Origin: Nitrobium sp046350935
GTDB taxonomy: Bacteria > Nitrospirota > Thermodesulfovibrionia > Thermodesulfovibrionales > Dissulfurispiraceae
DNA: 64,000 nt
Reading direction: 5' to 3'
Assembly: GCA_046350935.1 (NCBI GenBank)
Contig: JAXLZK010000012.1
Span: 1 to 64,000, forward strand
Shown here: piece after piece, positions 63,222 through 64,000 of the stretch
Layout: each line of letters starts with the position of its first letter
Numbering within the stretch: the stretch's first letter is position 1
Program-made: the position numbers and the translations under genes
Notes under the pieces: model-generated
Seen by the model: the letters and a program-made list of their open reading frames with translations, nothing else
Databases searched by the model: none
Told to the model about the DNA's origin: nothing

Positions 63222-63350
63222 CTGCGCATACGCACCCGCACGGCGGCCCGGCCGCGCGGCATGCCGGTGCAGCGGGGGAGAAGCCCCTTTTCCTGACGGG
63301 GGACATGCCCGTGAGGAGACCCATGGGGAGCCCGTAGGGAGGATGCTACG

Positions 63351-64000
63351 ATGATCGAGGTCAATCTCAGGGAAGCCCGGGAAATTGCCGAGATGTGCAT
63401 AGAGAACAGGCAGTCCGTCATTCTCATGGGCACTCCGGGGATAGGGAAGACGGCGGTGTTGAAAGATATCGCCTGCCGCAAGCGGATCGGGATCCTCGTG
63501 TTCGACGTTCCGAGCCTCGACCCCACGGATGTCAGGGGGGTGCTCATTCCCGACAAGGAAGGGAAGTCCTTCTTTACGAAATCGGCGCTCCTGCCCGACG
63601 TTGCGCGGGACGGAAGCGCCGGTCTGATTATTTTCGACGAACTGACCTCCGGGCTCCCGATGGTCCAGGTCGCCCTCCACGCCACCATGAATCCCGAAGA
63701 CAGGAGGCTCGGTTCGGACAGGCTGCCGGACGGATGGATTCCCGCAGCGACCGGCAACTATGCGTCGGACAGCGCCGGCGCCCACATGCTCCTTTCCGCG
63801 CTCTCGGACAGGCTCCTGATACTCAACATCGTTTCCGACTTTCAGATATGGAAAGAGGATTACGCACTGCCGAACGGCCTCCATCCCGCCGTTATCGGGT
63901 TCCTGAACTTCAGGCCGGACCTGTTCGACACCTTTGCGCAGCGGAACAGAGGCGAGAGGGGCAAGTCGTTCGCCTCCGCCAGGACCCATACGATGGTAGC
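63351..64000 (+). CDS. MoxR-like AAA+ ATPase, cut by the window end
   Basis: An open frame of 216 codons continues past the window. Walker A is MGTPGIGKTAVLKD (about residues 26-39) and Walker B GLIIFDELTSG (about 88-98), followed by sensor-1-like AATGNYASD and the arginine-finger region SALSDRLLIL. GAGG-type ribosome sequence (GGGAGGATG) is 11 bases before the ATG. Behind the selenoenzyme operon (129-base gap), it may be an activator ATPase, probably followed by a VWA gene outside the window. Confidence 0.85.
   Translation, partial: MIEVNLREAREIAEMCIENRQSVILMGTPGIGKTAVLKDIACRKRIGILVFDVPSLDPTDVRGVLIPDKEGKSFFTKSALLPDVARDGSAGLIIFDELTSGLPMVQVALHATMNPEDRRLGSDRLPDGWIPAATGNYASDSAGAHMLLSALSDRLLILNIVSDFQIWKEDYALPNGLHPAVIGFLNFRPDLFDTFAQRNRGERGKSFASARTHTMV

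Noticed and set aside
1..64000. tRNA, rRNA or CRISPR arrays
   Set aside because: Intergenic regions were scanned for T-loop-like GGTTCGA patterns with flanking stems and for regularly spaced repeats; none was found.

Overview
The window reads as GC-rich chromosome (about 60% GC by eye) of a Gram-negative anaerobe with corrinoid, selenium and molybdenum enzymology. The gene neighbourhoods (tmk-holB-ricT-metG, split atpBE, a giant BcrA/D-type activase, a MEDS-domain sensor, RACo-like activator) resemble Nitrospirota/Desulfobacterota-type genomes; that placement is inference, since there is no rRNA gene here. A run of ten Ns at 32391-32400 shows it is a draft scaffold.

The first 36 kb is mostly housekeeping: F0 ATPase subunits c and a, a DUF89 phosphatase, purD and a stand-alone IMP cyclohydrolase, radC, metG-ricT-holB-tmk, a MetE-like barrel protein, a 1453-aa activase/dehydratase-type protein followed by two tiny genes (one a 30-aa AURKAIP1/COX24-type protein), PhoH with a PIN domain, fused purL/Q, a MEDS/PAS histidine kinase interrupted by an in-frame TAG with its response regulator and HPt protein, a RACo-like corrinoid-protein activator, an in-frame cysE-cysS fusion, rlmB and alaS.

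From about 36.6 to 57.2 kb lies an accessory island that looks like one sigma-54-controlled system. Reading from 43.8 kb leftwards are a DUF1638 protein, a corrinoid protein, an MtmB-family (monomethylamine methyltransferase-like) protein with glycine where pyrrolysine is expected, an MtaA-like UROD-fold methyltransferase, a MoxR ATPase, a VWA protein and a QueG-like iron-sulfur protein. Reading from 54.6 kb leftwards are a degenerate AMP-ligase, LivG, LivH, LivM, a binding protein, LivF, a sodium:solute symporter and a small membrane protein. Between and beside them are a DsrE-like gene and two identical OsmC-like genes. Good -24/-12 promoters precede the DUF1638, corrinoid-protein, AMP-ligase, DsrE and first OsmC genes, and a roughly 300-bp non-coding block is shared by the two divergent control regions. 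My reading is a pyrrolysine-independent corrinoid methyl-transfer system with its own uptake systems and a MoxR/VWA chaperone pair, using an unknown methylated substrate. RACo at 27.6 kb may reactivate it.

The last 7 kb holds ddl and then a molybdopterin oxidoreductase whose frame runs through an in-frame TGA at 59200, at the position of the Mo-ligating residue, followed by a SECIS-like hairpin. It is therefore very probably a selenoprotein that a standard gene caller would split. Two ferredoxin-type subunits, an FAD/NAD(P)H oxidoreductase and a truncated second MoxR ATPase follow.
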